Notes: generated by a model from the letters alone, not told the origin. Counted from the first letter of the stretch, positions 36,692 to 46,848 are shown. The stretch: DNA of 64,000 nucleotides from Marixanthomonas sp. SCSIO 43207 (GCF_019904255.1 NZ_CP063203.1:1550001-1614000), one strand, 5' to 3'. Translations and numbers: made by a program.

Positions 36692-37618
36692 ATGAAAGTT
36701 ACAGTAGTAGGAGCAGGTGCAGTAGGCGCAAGTTGTGCCGAATATATTGCCATTAAAAATTTTGCCAGCGAAGTTGTCCTTTTAGATATTAAAGAAGGCT
36801 ATGCTGAAGGAAAAGCAATGGATTTAATGCAAACCGCTTCTTTAAATGCATTTGATACCCGTGTAGTTGGTACAACAGGAGATTACAGTAAAACAGCAGA
36901 TAGTGATATTTGTGTTATTACCAGTGGAATTCCGCGTAAACCAGGAATGACTCGTGAAGAATTAATTGGTATCAATGCCGGTATTGTAAAAGAAGTTTCT
37001 TCAAACTTAGTAAAACATTCTCCAAATACCATCATTATAGTGGTAAGTAACCCAATGGATACAATGACGTATTTGGTACACAAAACCACTAATCTTCCAA
37101 AAAACAGAATCATTGGTATGGGAGGTGCACTAGACAGCGCACGTTTCAAATATCGTTTGGCTGAAGCATTAGGTGCTCCAATAAGTGATGTTGACGGAAT
37201 GGTTATTGGCGGTCACAGTGATAAAGGAATGGTACCTTTAACAAGATTAGCTACACGTAATAGTGTGCCGGTAACAGAATTTATTTCAGAAGAAAGACTT
37301 GATCAAGTAAAAGAAGATACCAAAGTTGGAGGAGCAACACTTACCAAATTGCTAGGAACTTCTGCTTGGTATGCACCAGGAGCTGCTGTAAGTGGTCTGG
37401 TACAAGCTATTGCTTGTGATCAAAAGAAAATTTTTCCTTGTTCTACCTTATTAGATGGGCAATATGGCTTAAATGACCTTTGTATTGGAGTTCCGGTTGT
37501 ATTAGGTCGTGACGGAATTGAAAAAATCGTGGATATTGAATTAAATGAAGCCGAAATTAATCACTTAAAAGAAAGTGCCGAAGGTGTTAACAAAACCAAC
37601 GGATTGTTAGAATTATAA
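36692..37618 (+). CDS. mdh: Malate dehydrogenase
   Basis: 308 residues from the ATG at 36692. The longer frame from 36620 runs through the TACTTTTG -7 box (36623-36630) and is rejected. VTVVGAGAVGASCAEYI binds NAD; catalytic Arg motif GIPRKPGMTR, VSNPMDTMTYL, and the proton-relay Asp/His in GGALDSARFK and GGHSDKGMV. This is the LDH-like MDH type. TCA cycle, cytoplasm. Monocistronic: own promoter and terminator. Confidence 0.96.
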   Translation: MKVTVVGAGAVGASCAEYIAIKNFASEVVLLDIKEGYAEGKAMDLMQTASLNAFDTRVVGTTGDYSKTADSDICVITSGIPRKPGMTREELIGINAGIVKEVSSNLVKHSPNTIIIVVSNPMDTMTYLVHKTTNLPKNRIIGMGGALDSARFKYRLAEALGAPISDVDGMVIGGHSDKGMVPLTRLATRNSVPVTEFISEERLDQVKEDTKVGGATLTKLLGTSAWYAPGAAVSGLVQAIACDQKKIFPCSTLLDGQYGLNDLCIGVPVVLGRDGIEKIVDIELNEAEINHLKESAEGVNKTNGLLEL

Positions 37619-37639
37619 ATTCAGATCCATAAAATAAGT

Positions 37640-37673
37640 AAAGCCTCAAATATTCATTTGAGGCTTTTTTTTT
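37640..37673 (+). terminator. Terminator of mdh
   Basis: AAGCCTCAAAT-ATTC-ATTTGAGGCTT followed by a run of T. Confidence 0.9.
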
Positions 37674-37835
37674 GTTGATATAATAGATGAATGGTCTCTC
37701 GAAAAGCCTATTAAATATAGAAAAAGACGGTTTTATTCAGAGATAAATAAGTACTGAAATAGAAAGGTGTGGTATTACTCATAAAATAATAATTTCTATT
37801 CAATTGAATTGTTAAAGTTTTTAAAAAGAAAAATA

Positions 37836-37866
37836 TTGGCATTTCTTTTTTGAAAACCTATATTTG
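37836..37866 (+). promoter_or_regulatory. Promoter of secDF
   Basis: TTG (37836-37838), 20 bases, TATATTTG (37859-37866), 33 bases before the ATG. Confidence 0.75.
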
Positions 37867-37899
37867 CACGTTTTAAAATTTATATAAACACGTACAAGA

Positions 37900-40800
37900 A
37901 TGCAAAATAAAGGACTCATTACAGTATTTGCAATACTATTTGGATTGGTAAGTTTATACCAATTATCATTTACATTTATTGCAAACAAAGTTGAAGGCGA
38001 TGCAGAGGCGTTTGCAAAAAGCCAATACACGCAGGAAAACCAACACGATGAACGTGAAATGGCAGAAACACGTTATTTAGATTCTGTTGGATCAAATCCT
38101 GTAATTTTAGGAATTGACTACAACACTGCTAAAAACAAAGAACTTAACAAAGGTCTTGACTTAAAAGGAGGAATTAATGTGATTCTTCAAGTTTCAGTTC
38201 AAGATATCTTACGTGGGTTAGCAAACAACTCAAAAGATCCTGCTTTTAACCAAGCTTTAGACAATGCTGTAGAGCTTCAAAAAGATAGTCAAGACACTTA
38301 CCTAGAGTCATTTTTTCAAGCTTTTGAGGCCATTCCTGGCGATAATTCACTAGCTTCTCCAAGTATTTTCTTCAACAAAAATCTTGAAGATGACATTAAC
38401 GCTTCAATGTCCAATGACGATGTAAAAACAGTATTGGAACGTAAAATTGATGAGTCTATCCTTTCTGCTTTTGAGGTATTACGTAAGCGTATTGACAAAT
38501 TTGGAGTAACACAACCTAACATTCAACGTTTAGGAAATTCTGGAAGAATATTAGTAGAATTACCAGGTGCAAAAGATGTAGAGCGTATTAAAAAACTTTT
38601 ACAAAGTACAGCTCAATTAGAGTTTTGGAATGTATACAAGTTTGAAGATATGGCCGGTTTCCTTTCGCAGGCTAATGAAAAAGTGAAAGAATTAAAAGGA
38701 GCTACAGCTTCAGAAACTGAAGAAGCATCTCAAGATGTAGAAGCTACAGAAACTGCTCAGACAGATTCTGAAATACAAAACGATTCTACAAGTGTTGCAC
38801 AAGATACAACAACTACAGACGAAGAAGATATTAGTGATTTATTAGGAGGTGAAGATGTAGAAGAAGCAGCTGTAGAAAACCCAATTTTAGACAAGATGGT
38901 TTCTCCAGGTTTTCAAGGAAGACCAATTCTAGCTACATTCAAATTAAAAGATACTGCTGAAATAAACAGTTATTTGCGCATGCCGCAAGTACGTGCTTTA
39001 TTACCGGCAGAATTTAAATACGCACAATTTGTATGGGACCTGCCTAGAGAAAGTGAAACAGAAGATATAGGTGAAGTAACTTCATTGTATGCCATTAAAG
39101 GAAACAGAAATAACGAACCTCCATTATCTGGTGGAGTAGTAACAGACGCTACTCAAACGTATGATCAAGTAGGTCAAGTTGCTGTTTCTATGCAAATGAA
39201 CGGTAAAGGAGCGCGTATATGGGAAGAATTAACAGGTGAAGCATATCAAAATCAAAGTCAGATAGCAATTGTGCTAGATGATGTTGTATATTCTGCACCG
39301 GGTGTTACTACCGGTCCTATTTCAGGTGGTAGTAGTCAAATTACCGGAGATTTTTCAATTACTGAAGGACAAGATTTAGCAAACGTATTACGTGCTGGTA
39401 AATTACCGGCCTCTGCAGATATTATTCAAGCTGAAGTTGTTGGGCCAACATTAGGTCAAGAAGCCATTAGTAGTGGTGTACTTTCTTTTGTTTTGGCACT
39501 TGCTTTTGTACTGGTATGGATGATTTTCTACTACGGGAAAGCAGGAGCATTTGCAGACGTTGCCTTGGTAGTAAACATTCTATTTATTTTTGGAATTCTT
39601 GCCGGTCTAGGAGCGGTGTTAACCTTACCAGGTATTGCAGGTATTGTATTGACAATAGGTATTTCGGTTGATGCCAACGTACTTATTTTTGAACGTATAC
39701 GTGAAGAATTGGCAAAAGGAAAAGCACAACGTGATGCTATAAAAGATGGTTTTAACAATGCACTGTCTTCAATTCTGGATGCAAACATTACAACTGGATT
39801 AACCGGATTGATATTATTGGTATTTGGTACAGGACCTATTCAAGGATTTGCTACTACCTTATTAATAGGTATCCTTACTTCATTGTTTACAGCAATTTTC
39901 ATTACAAGATTGTTCATTGATGCGTATGCTAAAAATGGAAAGCCATTAACGTGCTCGACAAGTATGACGAAAAACTTGTTTAAAAATGTACATATCAAGT
40001 TCCTTGAAAAGCGCAAAGTTGCATACATCATTTCAGGGATTTTAATCTTGATTAGTTTAGGTTCTTTATTTACAAATGGATTAAACCAAGGTGTAGATTT
40101 TGTAGGAGGACGTACTTATACGGTTCGTTTTGATAAAACTGTAAATCCTTCAGAAATTGAAAACGATCTTATCAATACCTTTGAAAGTGCTGAAGCAAAA
40201 ACCTATGGTAGCGATAATCAATTAAAGATTACTACTAAATACAAGGTTGATGAAGCAAGTGCCGAAATTGATCAAGAAATAGAGCAAATGCTTTTTGAAA
40301 CTCTTAAGCCTAATTTCCCTTCAGGAATGACATATGAAGAGTTTAAAGCAGATGATGAAGGAAAAGAAATTGGTAGAATGGAATATTACAAAGTAAGCCC
40401 TACCATTGCAGATGATATTAAAAAGGATTCATTCTGGGCAGTATTAGGCTCATTAATTGTAGTGTTCTTATATATCTTATTGCGTTTTAGAAGATGGCAA
40501 TTTAGTTTAGGTGCTGTTGCAGCGGTATTCCACGATGTTATTATAGTATTGGGTATTTTCTCTCTTACTTATAAAATAATGCCGTTTAATATGGAGATTG
40601 ATCAATCATTTATTGCAGCAATCTTGACAGTAATTGGTTACTCTTTAAATGATACAGTGGTTGTTTTTGACCGTATTAGAGAGTTCTTTAATGAACACTC
40701 AAGCTGGAAGATTAACCGTATTATCAATAGTGCTTTAAATACTACATTAAGTCGTACGTTAAATACATCGGTAACTACCTTAATTGTATTATTATCTATC

Positions 40801-40986
40801 TTCCTTATTGGTGCAGAATCAATCCGCGGACTAATCTTTGCATTAATAGTAGGAGTTGTAGTAGGTACGTACTCATCATTGTTTATTGCAACACCTGTAT
40901 TTTTTGATACAGTTAAAAAACGTGGAATAGACCTTACAGAGAAAAAAGAAGAAGAGGAAGAAACACCAGAAGCTGTAAAAAAATAA
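37900..40986 (+). CDS. secDF: Fused protein translocase subunit SecDF
   Basis: 1028 residues, twelve membrane helices in two halves. SecD half: LDLKGGINVILQV, a large periplasmic domain (with an acidic Glu/Thr/Asp-rich insertion about 265-325), then TM helices containing GISVDANVLIFERIREEL. SecF half from about residue 690: GVDFVGGRTYTVRF and GYSLNDTVVVFDRIRE. It uses the proton or sodium gradient to pull preproteins across the membrane. The fused form is usual in Bacteroidota. The acidic tail KKEEEEETPEAVKK is unremarkable. Confidence 0.97.
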   Translation: MQNKGLITVFAILFGLVSLYQLSFTFIANKVEGDAEAFAKSQYTQENQHDEREMAETRYLDSVGSNPVILGIDYNTAKNKELNKGLDLKGGINVILQVSVQDILRGLANNSKDPAFNQALDNAVELQKDSQDTYLESFFQAFEAIPGDNSLASPSIFFNKNLEDDINASMSNDDVKTVLERKIDESILSAFEVLRKRIDKFGVTQPNIQRLGNSGRILVELPGAKDVERIKKLLQSTAQLEFWNVYKFEDMAGFLSQANEKVKELKGATASETEEASQDVEATETAQTDSEIQNDSTSVAQDTTTTDEEDISDLLGGEDVEEAAVENPILDKMVSPGFQGRPILATFKLKDTAEINSYLRMPQVRALLPAEFKYAQFVWDLPRESETEDIGEVTSLYAIKGNRNNEPPLSGGVVTDATQTYDQVGQVAVSMQMNGKGARIWEELTGEAYQNQSQIAIVLDDVVYSAPGVTTGPISGGSSQITGDFSITEGQDLANVLRAGKLPASADIIQAEVVGPTLGQEAISSGVLSFVLALAFVLVWMIFYYGKAGAFADVALVVNILFIFGILAGLGAVLTLPGIAGIVLTIGISVDANVLIFERIREELAKGKAQRDAIKDGFNNALSSILDANITTGLTGLILLVFGTGPIQGFATTLLIGILTSLFTAIFITRLFIDAYAKNGKPLTCSTSMTKNLFKNVHIKFLEKRKVAYIISGILILISLGSLFTNGLNQGVDFVGGRTYTVRFDKTVNPSEIENDLINTFESAEAKTYGSDNQLKITTKYKVDEASAEIDQEIEQMLFETLKPNFPSGMTYEEFKADDEGKEIGRMEYYKVSPTIADDIKKDSFWAVLGSLIVVFLYILLRFRRWQFSLGAVAAVFHDVIIVLGIFSLTYKIMPFNMEIDQSFIAAILTVIGYSLNDTVVVFDRIREFFNEHSSWKINRIINSALNTTLSRTLNTSVTTLIVLLSIFLIGAESIRGLIFALIVGVVVGTYSSLFIATPVFFDTVKKRGIDLTEKKEEEEETPEAVKK

Positions 40987-41011
40987 GTCTTCTAGTTTTT
41001 TTCAGAAATAT

Positions 41012-41047
41012 AAAAACGCCCGATTCAAATTTTGAATCGGGCGTTTT
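41012..41047. terminator. Bidirectional terminator between secDF and yeiH
   Basis: A near-perfect palindrome of about 34 bases (AAAACGCCCGATTCAAA and its complement) between convergent genes. Confidence 0.85.
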
Positions 41048-41064
41048 GCATTGTAAAACCGTAC

Positions 41065-41982
41065 TCATAAAATATAAAGTAAAGAAAAGATTGAAATAAA
41101 ACCCCAAAGCAAAATAGCCAGTAATATAGGTTTTATCCCTATACTCTTTATATCTCTAATTGAAATACTCATTCCTATTAAAAATAAAGTAACAATAAGG
41201 AGCCTTTTGGCCAGTACTACAATGAATTGAGTAAAAAATTCAGGTAATAGATGAAAACTGTTTATGATAATTGCAAGTATAAATAGCAAGATAAAGTATG
41301 GAATTTTTATTTTTTCACCCTTAGTTTTAAAAAAGAACATAGAAAAAATTGCTAATGGGATTATCCATAATGTTCTAGAAAGCTTTACAGTGGTAGCTAT
41401 ACGTAACGCCTCATCACCATATTCTAGTGCAGCACCAACTACTGAGCTTGTATCATGAATTGCTACAGCACACCATAAACCAAACTGTTTTTGGGTTAAT
41501 TCTAGAAAATGACCTAAAGGCGGAAATATAAATAAAGCAATAGAGTTTAATAGAAAAACAATACCTAGAGCAACACTTATTACCTTTCCTTTTGCTCTTA
41601 TTGTTGGTGCAATCGCTGCAATAGCACTTCCGCCACAAATAGCGGTTCCAGATGTAATAAGATGTCCTAGTTTATGATCAATTTTAAACAGTTTACTTAG
41701 AAAAACTCCTAAAAATACAGTAATAAGAATTGTAGAAACCGTTAAACTAAATCCTTCTTTACCAGTTTTAATCGTTTCATTGATAAACATTCCAAAACCC
41801 AACCCTACTACTGAAACTTTAAGTAATATACTTATGCTTTTATGTTCATATTTTTTAAACGGATTTTTAAGAAAAACATTAAATAAAAACCCCAATAGTA
41901 ATGCTACAGAACTACTTATAAAGCCTGTTAACAAGGTTATTATGATTACTGTATAAATTATTTTTGAACTAGTGATTTTCAT
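41065..41982 (-). CDS. yeiH: YeiH family membrane protein (UPF0324)
   Basis: 305 residues, about nine to ten helices. Family blocks: TAICGGSAIAAIAPTI, AVAIHDTSSVVGAALEYGD and VKLSRTLWIIPLA. Members are annotated as putative sulfate exporters. Preceded on the same strand by a LysR regulator, recalling the yeiE-yeiH pairing of enterobacteria, though there the genes are arranged differently. 77 bases separate the two genes. Confidence 0.88.
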   Translation of the reverse strand: MKITSSKIIYTVIIITLLTGFISSSVALLLGFLFNVFLKNPFKKYEHKSISILLKVSVVGLGFGMFINETIKTGKEGFSLTVSTILITVFLGVFLSKLFKIDHKLGHLITSGTAICGGSAIAAIAPTIRAKGKVISVALGIVFLLNSIALFIFPPLGHFLELTQKQFGLWCAVAIHDTSSVVGAALEYGDEALRIATTVKLSRTLWIIPLAIFSMFFFKTKGEKIKIPYFILLFILAIIINSFHLLPEFFTQFIVVLAKRLLIVTLFLIGMSISIRDIKSIGIKPILLAILLWGFISIFSLLYIL

Positions 41983-42059
41983 ATCAAAGATTTTAATGCT
42001 GATACAAAACTAGTTGTAAGGCTTCAGGGGTATGGAATGAAATCTTTTATATGAGATAA

Positions 42060-42944
42060 CTATAAGTTATAATTGAGTCTTATATATTTTTCTAGGTAAT
42101 CAAGCGTACTAGATACGTGACCTGTCCTTCTTACAAAATAAAACCACCGTTCAATTGATGCGTTTTTTAAGTCGATAATTTGAAGTCTGTTGCTTTTTAA
42201 ATTATCTGAAATAGCGTGTATAGAAATAAGCGCATAATAATCTGAATGATATAAGTAGTTTTTTATTGATTCAGTACTAGTAAACGTAAGCATTCTGTTT
42301 ACTTTTTTATAGCCATGTTTAACTAAAAATGAATCAATTATTTCTCTTGTTCCAGAGCCAATTTCTCTAGAGATAAGTTGTAACGATTGTAGGTTGTCAA
42401 GCGAAATTGAACCCTTTTTTAATTGGTTGTTACTTGAGTTTGTTACCAGTACAATCTCATCTTTTATAAATTTTTTAAACGTAAGCTTTGGGTTTGAATT
42501 ACTACCTTCAGTAATGCCAAAATCCAATTCTTCATTTAAAATCATATTTTGAATCATATCAGTATTACCGCCTATCGTATTAAATCTAGTTGTTGGAAAT
42601 TGATTGTTAAACTTTGCAATTATTTTAGGAATGATATAATTTGAAATCGTAGTGCTGGCGCCTAGGTTTATACGTTCTGGAAAAACATCATTTTTTTTAG
42701 TAAAAGTTTCTTCCATTTCTGAAAAAAGAGCCACTACTTTTTGAGTATATACCAAAAATGATTTCCCTTCTTTGGTTAGCTCAATAGAATTTCGTCTTCG
42801 TATAAAAAGAGTAGTTTTAAACTCTTCCTCTAGATTTTTAATAGCTTTTGAAATAGCAGGCTGAGATATATACAATTGCTCTGCAGCTTTTGTAAAGCTT
42901 AAATGATTAGCAACTACTTGAAATATGTGGAATTTGGTCCTCAT
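42060..42944 (-). CDS. LysR-family transcriptional regulator
   Basis: 294 residues. N-terminal winged HTH (LSFTKAAEQLYISQPAISKAIKN split) to about residue 62, linker helix, then the two-lobed effector domain opening at RINLGASTTISNYIIPKII. It resembles the CysB/YeiE side of the family. Probably regulates yeiH just downstream and itself; the effector is unknown. Confidence 0.9.
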   Translation of the reverse strand: MRTKFHIFQVVANHLSFTKAAEQLYISQPAISKAIKNLEEEFKTTLFIRRRNSIELTKEGKSFLVYTQKVVALFSEMEETFTKKNDVFPERINLGASTTISNYIIPKIIAKFNNQFPTTRFNTIGGNTDMIQNMILNEELDFGITEGSNSNPKLTFKKFIKDEIVLVTNSSNNQLKKGSISLDNLQSLQLISREIGSGTREIIDSFLVKHGYKKVNRMLTFTSTESIKNYLYHSDYYALISIHAISDNLKSNRLQIIDLKNASIERWFYFVRRTGHVSSTLDYLEKYIRLNYNL

Positions 42945-43066
42945 ACATTTTCTATTTATGTAGTAATAAGCAATGTTTTACAACTAAGAATAGATCCTTA
43001 CATAGTTGAAAAATATTAAAAGGAGAAAAAGGAAAACACAAATAGATTTTAACAAATTTGGATAAC

Positions 43067-43555
43067 TTATTCTATTTTACTCCACTCTACATGATCTCCT
43101 TGTTGCAATCCCCATAAGTCACTCAACCCGTCATTTACTTCTAATACATATTGAGCAGCACCTTGCGAGGGCAGTGAAGTAGGGTCAAGAGGTTGTGCAT
43201 TTTTCTGAATATTTACAATCTCTTTTTTGCTATTAATATAGATGATGTCTAAACCAAACTCAGTGTTTTTCATATAAAAGGAACGCGGTTGTTCATCTTC
43301 AAATATAAAAAGCATGGCTTGGTTGTTAGGCATTCCTTTTCGGTACATTAGACCGGTCTGAGTTTGATATTCATCATCAGCAATTTCAATGTCTAGCATG
43401 ACAAGTGTTGAATCGGTTTCAGCTTTTTTTATAGTAAGTTCACCTTCTTTGGTAAACGAAACTTCTTTGGTTATACTTGTTTGTGATTCATTTTTTTCTT
43501 TACAAGCTGTAAATACTACAAATAATAAGAAACTAAAAATTAATTTGTTTTTCAT
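43067..43555 (-). CDS. DUF192 lipoprotein
   Basis: 162 residues. Lipobox VFTAC with Cys18, then KEKNES. DUF192 domain about 50-160 with QTGLMYRKGMPNNQAMLFIF and RSFYMKNTEFGLDIIYI. Function of the domain is unknown. Directly upstream of nothing on its own strand but 23 bases after lgt, so probably co-transcribed with it. Confidence 0.85.
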   Translation of the reverse strand: MKNKLIFSFLLFVVFTACKEKNESQTSITKEVSFTKEGELTIKKAETDSTLVMLDIEIADDEYQTQTGLMYRKGMPNNQAMLFIFEDEQPRSFYMKNTEFGLDIIYINSKKEIVNIQKNAQPLDPTSLPSQGAAQYVLEVNDGLSDLWGLQQGDHVEWSKIE

Positions 43556-43578
43556 TGTTTAGATGATGTTTGTACCGT

Positions 43579-44412
43579 TTATGCTTCTTTAGGATATTTA
43601 CGTTTTGGGGCTTGAAGCATTAAGTAAACTCCTATTAAAATAAAAGGAATACTTAACCATTGTCCGGTATTAAGAGCCCATTCAGCACGATTTTCTACTT
43701 GTGCTTCTTTTACAAATTCTACCAAAAAGCGTACCGTCCATAATAGTATTAAAAACGCACCAAAAATATAACCAAGGTACTGTCGCTTATTTGTTTTCCA
43801 ATAAATAAACCAAAGAATAAGAAAAACAATGATATATCCAGCAGACTCGTACAATTGTGCGGGATGACGCGGAAAAGTTTCACCCAATTGCTTAAAGATT
43901 ACTCCATAATCACTATTGGTAGGTTTCCCTATAATTTCTGAATTAATAAAATTACCAAGTCGCACAAAAATACCACCGCAGGCAACGGCAATCACTATGC
44001 GGTCCAATATCCAAAGTACAGGCTTTTTAATGATTCGCTTACTGTACATAAACATAGCAATGATAATGGCAATGGCTGCACCGTGACTCGCAAGTCCTTG
44101 AAAACCGGTAAATTCAAATTCAGGAACGGTTTGAATGGGTAAAAATACTGCTAAAGGATCTTGCCATATTAATTCTGTTTGATAAAAAATCACGTGTCCC
44201 AATCGAGCACCAAGAAGGGTTGCTATAACGGTATAAATAAAAAGACTGTCCAACTTTTCTTCAGAAACGTTTTCATTTTTATAAATACGTTTCATGATAA
44301 ACCATCCTAATGTAAAAGCTACTACAAACATTAAGCTGTAATACCGTACTACAAAAAAACCAAGGTCTATCCCTTCAGAAGGGTCCCAGGTATAGGCCAA
44401 AAAATGTGTCAT
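43579..44412 (-). CDS. lgt: Prolipoprotein diacylglyceryl transferase
   Basis: 277 residues, seven helices. The Lgt signature appears as FVRLGNFINSEIIGKPT, the essential His-containing block as FPRHPAQLYESAGY, and the early ARLGHVIFYQ with Arg-His. It attaches diacylglycerol to the lipobox Cys of prolipoproteins, including the many lipoproteins encoded in this window. Membrane enzyme; upstream yidD is also in envelope biogenesis. Confidence 0.95.
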   Translation of the reverse strand: MTHFLAYTWDPSEGIDLGFFVVRYYSLMFVVAFTLGWFIMKRIYKNENVSEEKLDSLFIYTVIATLLGARLGHVIFYQTELIWQDPLAVFLPIQTVPEFEFTGFQGLASHGAAIAIIIAMFMYSKRIIKKPVLWILDRIVIAVACGGIFVRLGNFINSEIIGKPTNSDYGVIFKQLGETFPRHPAQLYESAGYIIVFLILWFIYWKTNKRQYLGYIFGAFLILLWTVRFLVEFVKEAQVENRAEWALNTGQWLSIPFILIGVYLMLQAPKRKYPKEA

Positions 44413-44519
44413 TTAATTGAGTTTTATAGTGATGTGCGTAATTATTGAAGCACCTTCTTCTAAAAAAAAAGAATAATTTATTGATTGTAAAGATAGGAAA
44501 ACCAATAGCTATTTAAACC

Positions 44520-44759
44520 TTAGTGTCTTTCTTTTTTTGGCGGAACAGGATCATAACCAGAACCACCCCAAGGATGACAACTTGCAATTCTTTTAATGGC
44601 CAACCATCCACCCTTTACAAGCCCGTGTTTTTGAAGCGCTTCTACACTGTAATGTGAACAAGTGGGTGTATACCTACAAGTTGATGGTGTAAGTGGTGAA
44701 ATCACTTTTTGATACACCTTGATTAAAAATATAAAGGGAGCGATTACTATTTTTTTCAT
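44520..44759 (-). CDS. yidD: Membrane protein insertion efficiency factor
   Basis: 79 residues. [35 protein letters not shown] and [12 protein letters not shown] are the three YidD blocks, including its conserved Cys. An amphipathic peripheral membrane protein that aids YidC-dependent insertion. 43 bases after trpG on the same strand. Confidence 0.95.
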   Translation of the reverse strand: MKKIVIAPFIFLIKVYQKVISPLTPSTCRYTPTCSHYSVEALQKHGLVKGGWLAIKRIASCHPWGGSGYDPVPPKKERH

Positions 44760-44802
44760 TGCTTATGTAAAAATACAATATCTTACGCATAGGTTGTTTT
44801 AG

Positions 44803-45369
44803 TTAACTTTCTACCCAATTTTTAATAATTTGTTTGCCTTTGGGAGTTAAAACGCTTTCTGGATGAAACTGTACACCTCGCACATCATAAAGCTTATGCC
44901 GCAAAGACATAATTTGCCCGTTAGGATCTACCGATGTAATTTCTAAAATATCAGGAAAATCTTCTTTGTTAACAACCCATGAGTGATAACGACCTATTTC
45001 AATTTCATTACCTAAGTTTTTAAAAAGCGGCTCATCGTTTACTAAAATTTCAGCCTTAGTAGCTACACCGTGAAACACTTCACGTAAATTAATCAAGCTT
45101 CCGCCAAAAACTTCGCCTATGGCTTGCTGTCCTAAGCAAACACCTAAAATGGGTTTTGTGGCTGCATAGGTTTTTATAACAGCCTTTAATAATCCTGCTT
45201 CATCAGGAATACCGGGACCTGGAGATAGTAAAATTTTATCATATTGTTCGGCTTCTTCTAGTAGAAATTTGTCATTTCTTTTTACCGTTACTTGGCAATC
45301 CAATTCTTCTAGATAATGTACCAAGTTGTATACAAAACTATCGTAGTTATCAATTACTAATATGTTCAT
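44803..45369 (-). CDS. trpG: Anthranilate synthase component II (glutamine amidotransferase)
   Basis: 188 residues, class I amidotransferase: LLSPGPGIPDEAG, nucleophilic Cys in GVCLGQQAIGEVFGG, and the His-Glu pair in VQFHPESVLTP. It supplies ammonia to TrpE. Two bases separate it from trpE. The family also serves PabB (aminodeoxychorismate), but the Trp attenuator upstream of trpE makes tryptophan synthesis the main role. trpD and later trp genes do not follow. Confidence 0.9.
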   Translation of the reverse strand: MNILVIDNYDSFVYNLVHYLEELDCQVTVKRNDKFLLEEAEQYDKILLSPGPGIPDEAGLLKAVIKTYAATKPILGVCLGQQAIGEVFGGSLINLREVFHGVATKAEILVNDEPLFKNLGNEIEIGRYHSWVVNKEDFPDILEITSVDPNGQIMSLRHKLYDVRGVQFHPESVLTPKGKQIIKNWVES

Positions 45370-45371
45370 TA

Positions 45372-46769
45372 TTAAATAGTTTCTGCTAGTTTAAGGGCTT
45401 TTGTTAAAGCGCCTAATTTATTATATACTTCTTGTAACTCGTTTTCTTCTTTACTTTCTGAAACCACACCAGCACCTGCTTGATAGTGCAAGGTATGATT
45501 TTTACTCACAAAGGAGCGTATGATAATTGCGTGGTTAAAATTTCCGCTAAAATCCATAAAACCAATTGCCCCGCCATAAAATTCTCTACTTCTATTTTCA
45601 TATTTTTCTAGTAGTTGCATAGCCTTGTGTTTTGGAGCACCGCTTAAGGTTCCTGCCGGAAATGTATCGGCTACCAATTGCAGAGTGGAAGTTTCTGGGT
45701 CTTTTTGGGCAGTCACTTTGCTTACCAAATGTATCACGTGCGAGAAAAACTGTATCTCGCGATAGGTGTCTACCGTTACATTACTTCCATGCCTGCTTAA
45801 ATCGTTACGGGCTAGATCTACTAGCATCACGTGTTCACTATTTTCTTTTTCGTCTGCTGAAAGTTGTTTGGCTAGTTCGGCATCTTTTTCATCGTTTCCG
45901 GTGCGTTTAAAGGTTCCGGCAATAGGGTGTATCTCTGCTACATCATTTTTTACAACCAATTGTGCTTCTGGAGAGCTTCCGAAGATCTTAAAATTTCCGT
46001 AGTCAAAATAAAATAAATAAGGTGACGGATTTACACTGCGTAAAGCACGATATACATTAAACTCATCGCCGGTAAATGCTTGCGAAAACCGTTTGCTAGG
46101 CACAATTTGAAAAACATCTCCCCGAGCACAATGTGCTTTACAAGTAGAAACCAATTGTTTAAAAGTTGCATCGTCAATATTACTTTTTGGTTCTCCTTGC
46201 GTATTGAAGGGGTATTCGGCAAAGTTTTTAGACTTTAATACTTGTTCTAGCTGCGGAATGTTATTTTCTGAATTATAACAATGCGCAAACAGAAATGCTT
46301 CATTATTAAAATGATTGATAGCGATAATATTTTGGTAAACGGCATAATACATATCTGGTATTTCCAGATTATCTTCCTTTTTTGAAATGGTAATATTTTC
46401 AAAATACTGAACCGCATCATAAGCCATAAAGCCGAACAATCCGTTATTGATAAATTTGAGGTTTGTTTCTTCAGAAGAAAAGGATGCTGCAAAGCTGTCT
46501 AAAATAGCTGGAACATTTGTATCTTCTTGTATGGTGATGGTGGCTTTTTTACCATCTGGGTAGTGCTGAGCAATCTCACCATTTTTTACTTCTATTGAAG
46601 CTATAGGATTGCAACAAATGTAACTGAAGCTATTATCATTTGCGTGATAATCACTACTCTCCAGCAAGAGGCTATTTGGGAATTTATCTCGCAACCGTAA
46701 ATAAACCGAAACCGGTGTTAAGGTATCGGCTAGCATTTTTTTTGTATGTGTTGTTAACTGATATGTCAT
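45372..46769 (-). CDS. trpE: Anthranilate synthase component I
   Basis: 465 residues from the ATG at 46769. A longer frame from 46832 exists, but its first 21 codons run through the attenuator terminator stem, so it is rejected. LLESSDY near residue 40 is the Trp-feedback motif, marking TrpE rather than PabB. Chorismate-binding domain: HPIAGTFKRTG, LSADEKENSEHVMLVDLARND (split), LSGAPKHKAM and GAIGFMDFSGNFN. It makes anthranilate from chorismate with TrpG ammonia. Controlled by the upstream leader peptide. Confidence 0.92.
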   Translation of the reverse strand: MTYQLTTHTKKMLADTLTPVSVYLRLRDKFPNSLLLESSDYHANDNSFSYICCNPIASIEVKNGEIAQHYPDGKKATITIQEDTNVPAILDSFAASFSSEETNLKFINNGLFGFMAYDAVQYFENITISKKEDNLEIPDMYYAVYQNIIAINHFNNEAFLFAHCYNSENNIPQLEQVLKSKNFAEYPFNTQGEPKSNIDDATFKQLVSTCKAHCARGDVFQIVPSKRFSQAFTGDEFNVYRALRSVNPSPYLFYFDYGNFKIFGSSPEAQLVVKNDVAEIHPIAGTFKRTGNDEKDAELAKQLSADEKENSEHVMLVDLARNDLSRHGSNVTVDTYREIQFFSHVIHLVSKVTAQKDPETSTLQLVADTFPAGTLSGAPKHKAMQLLEKYENRSREFYGGAIGFMDFSGNFNHAIIIRSFVSKNHTLHYQAGAGVVSESKEENELQEVYNKLGALTKALKLAETI

Positions 46770-46785
46770 AGGTTTTAAAAACAAG

Positions 46786-46813
46786 AAAGGCTTGTCGTGA
46801 TTGACAAGCCTTT
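46786..46813 (-). terminator. trp attenuator terminator hairpin
   Basis: Minus strand AAAGGCTTGTC, six-base loop, GACAAGCCTTT: a perfect 11-base stem followed by CTTGTTTTT, 17 bases before the trpE ATG. Its 5' arm overlaps ACCAAAGG, which can alternatively pair with an upstream CCATGGT segment. Confidence 0.8.
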
Positions 46814-46848
46814 GGTTTATAGTGTATACCATGGTGCTTTACTCACGA

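Noticed and set aside
46770-46832. N-terminal extension of trpE by 21 codons
   Set aside because: The extension is encoded by the attenuator terminator stem and lies before the natural ATG at 46769.
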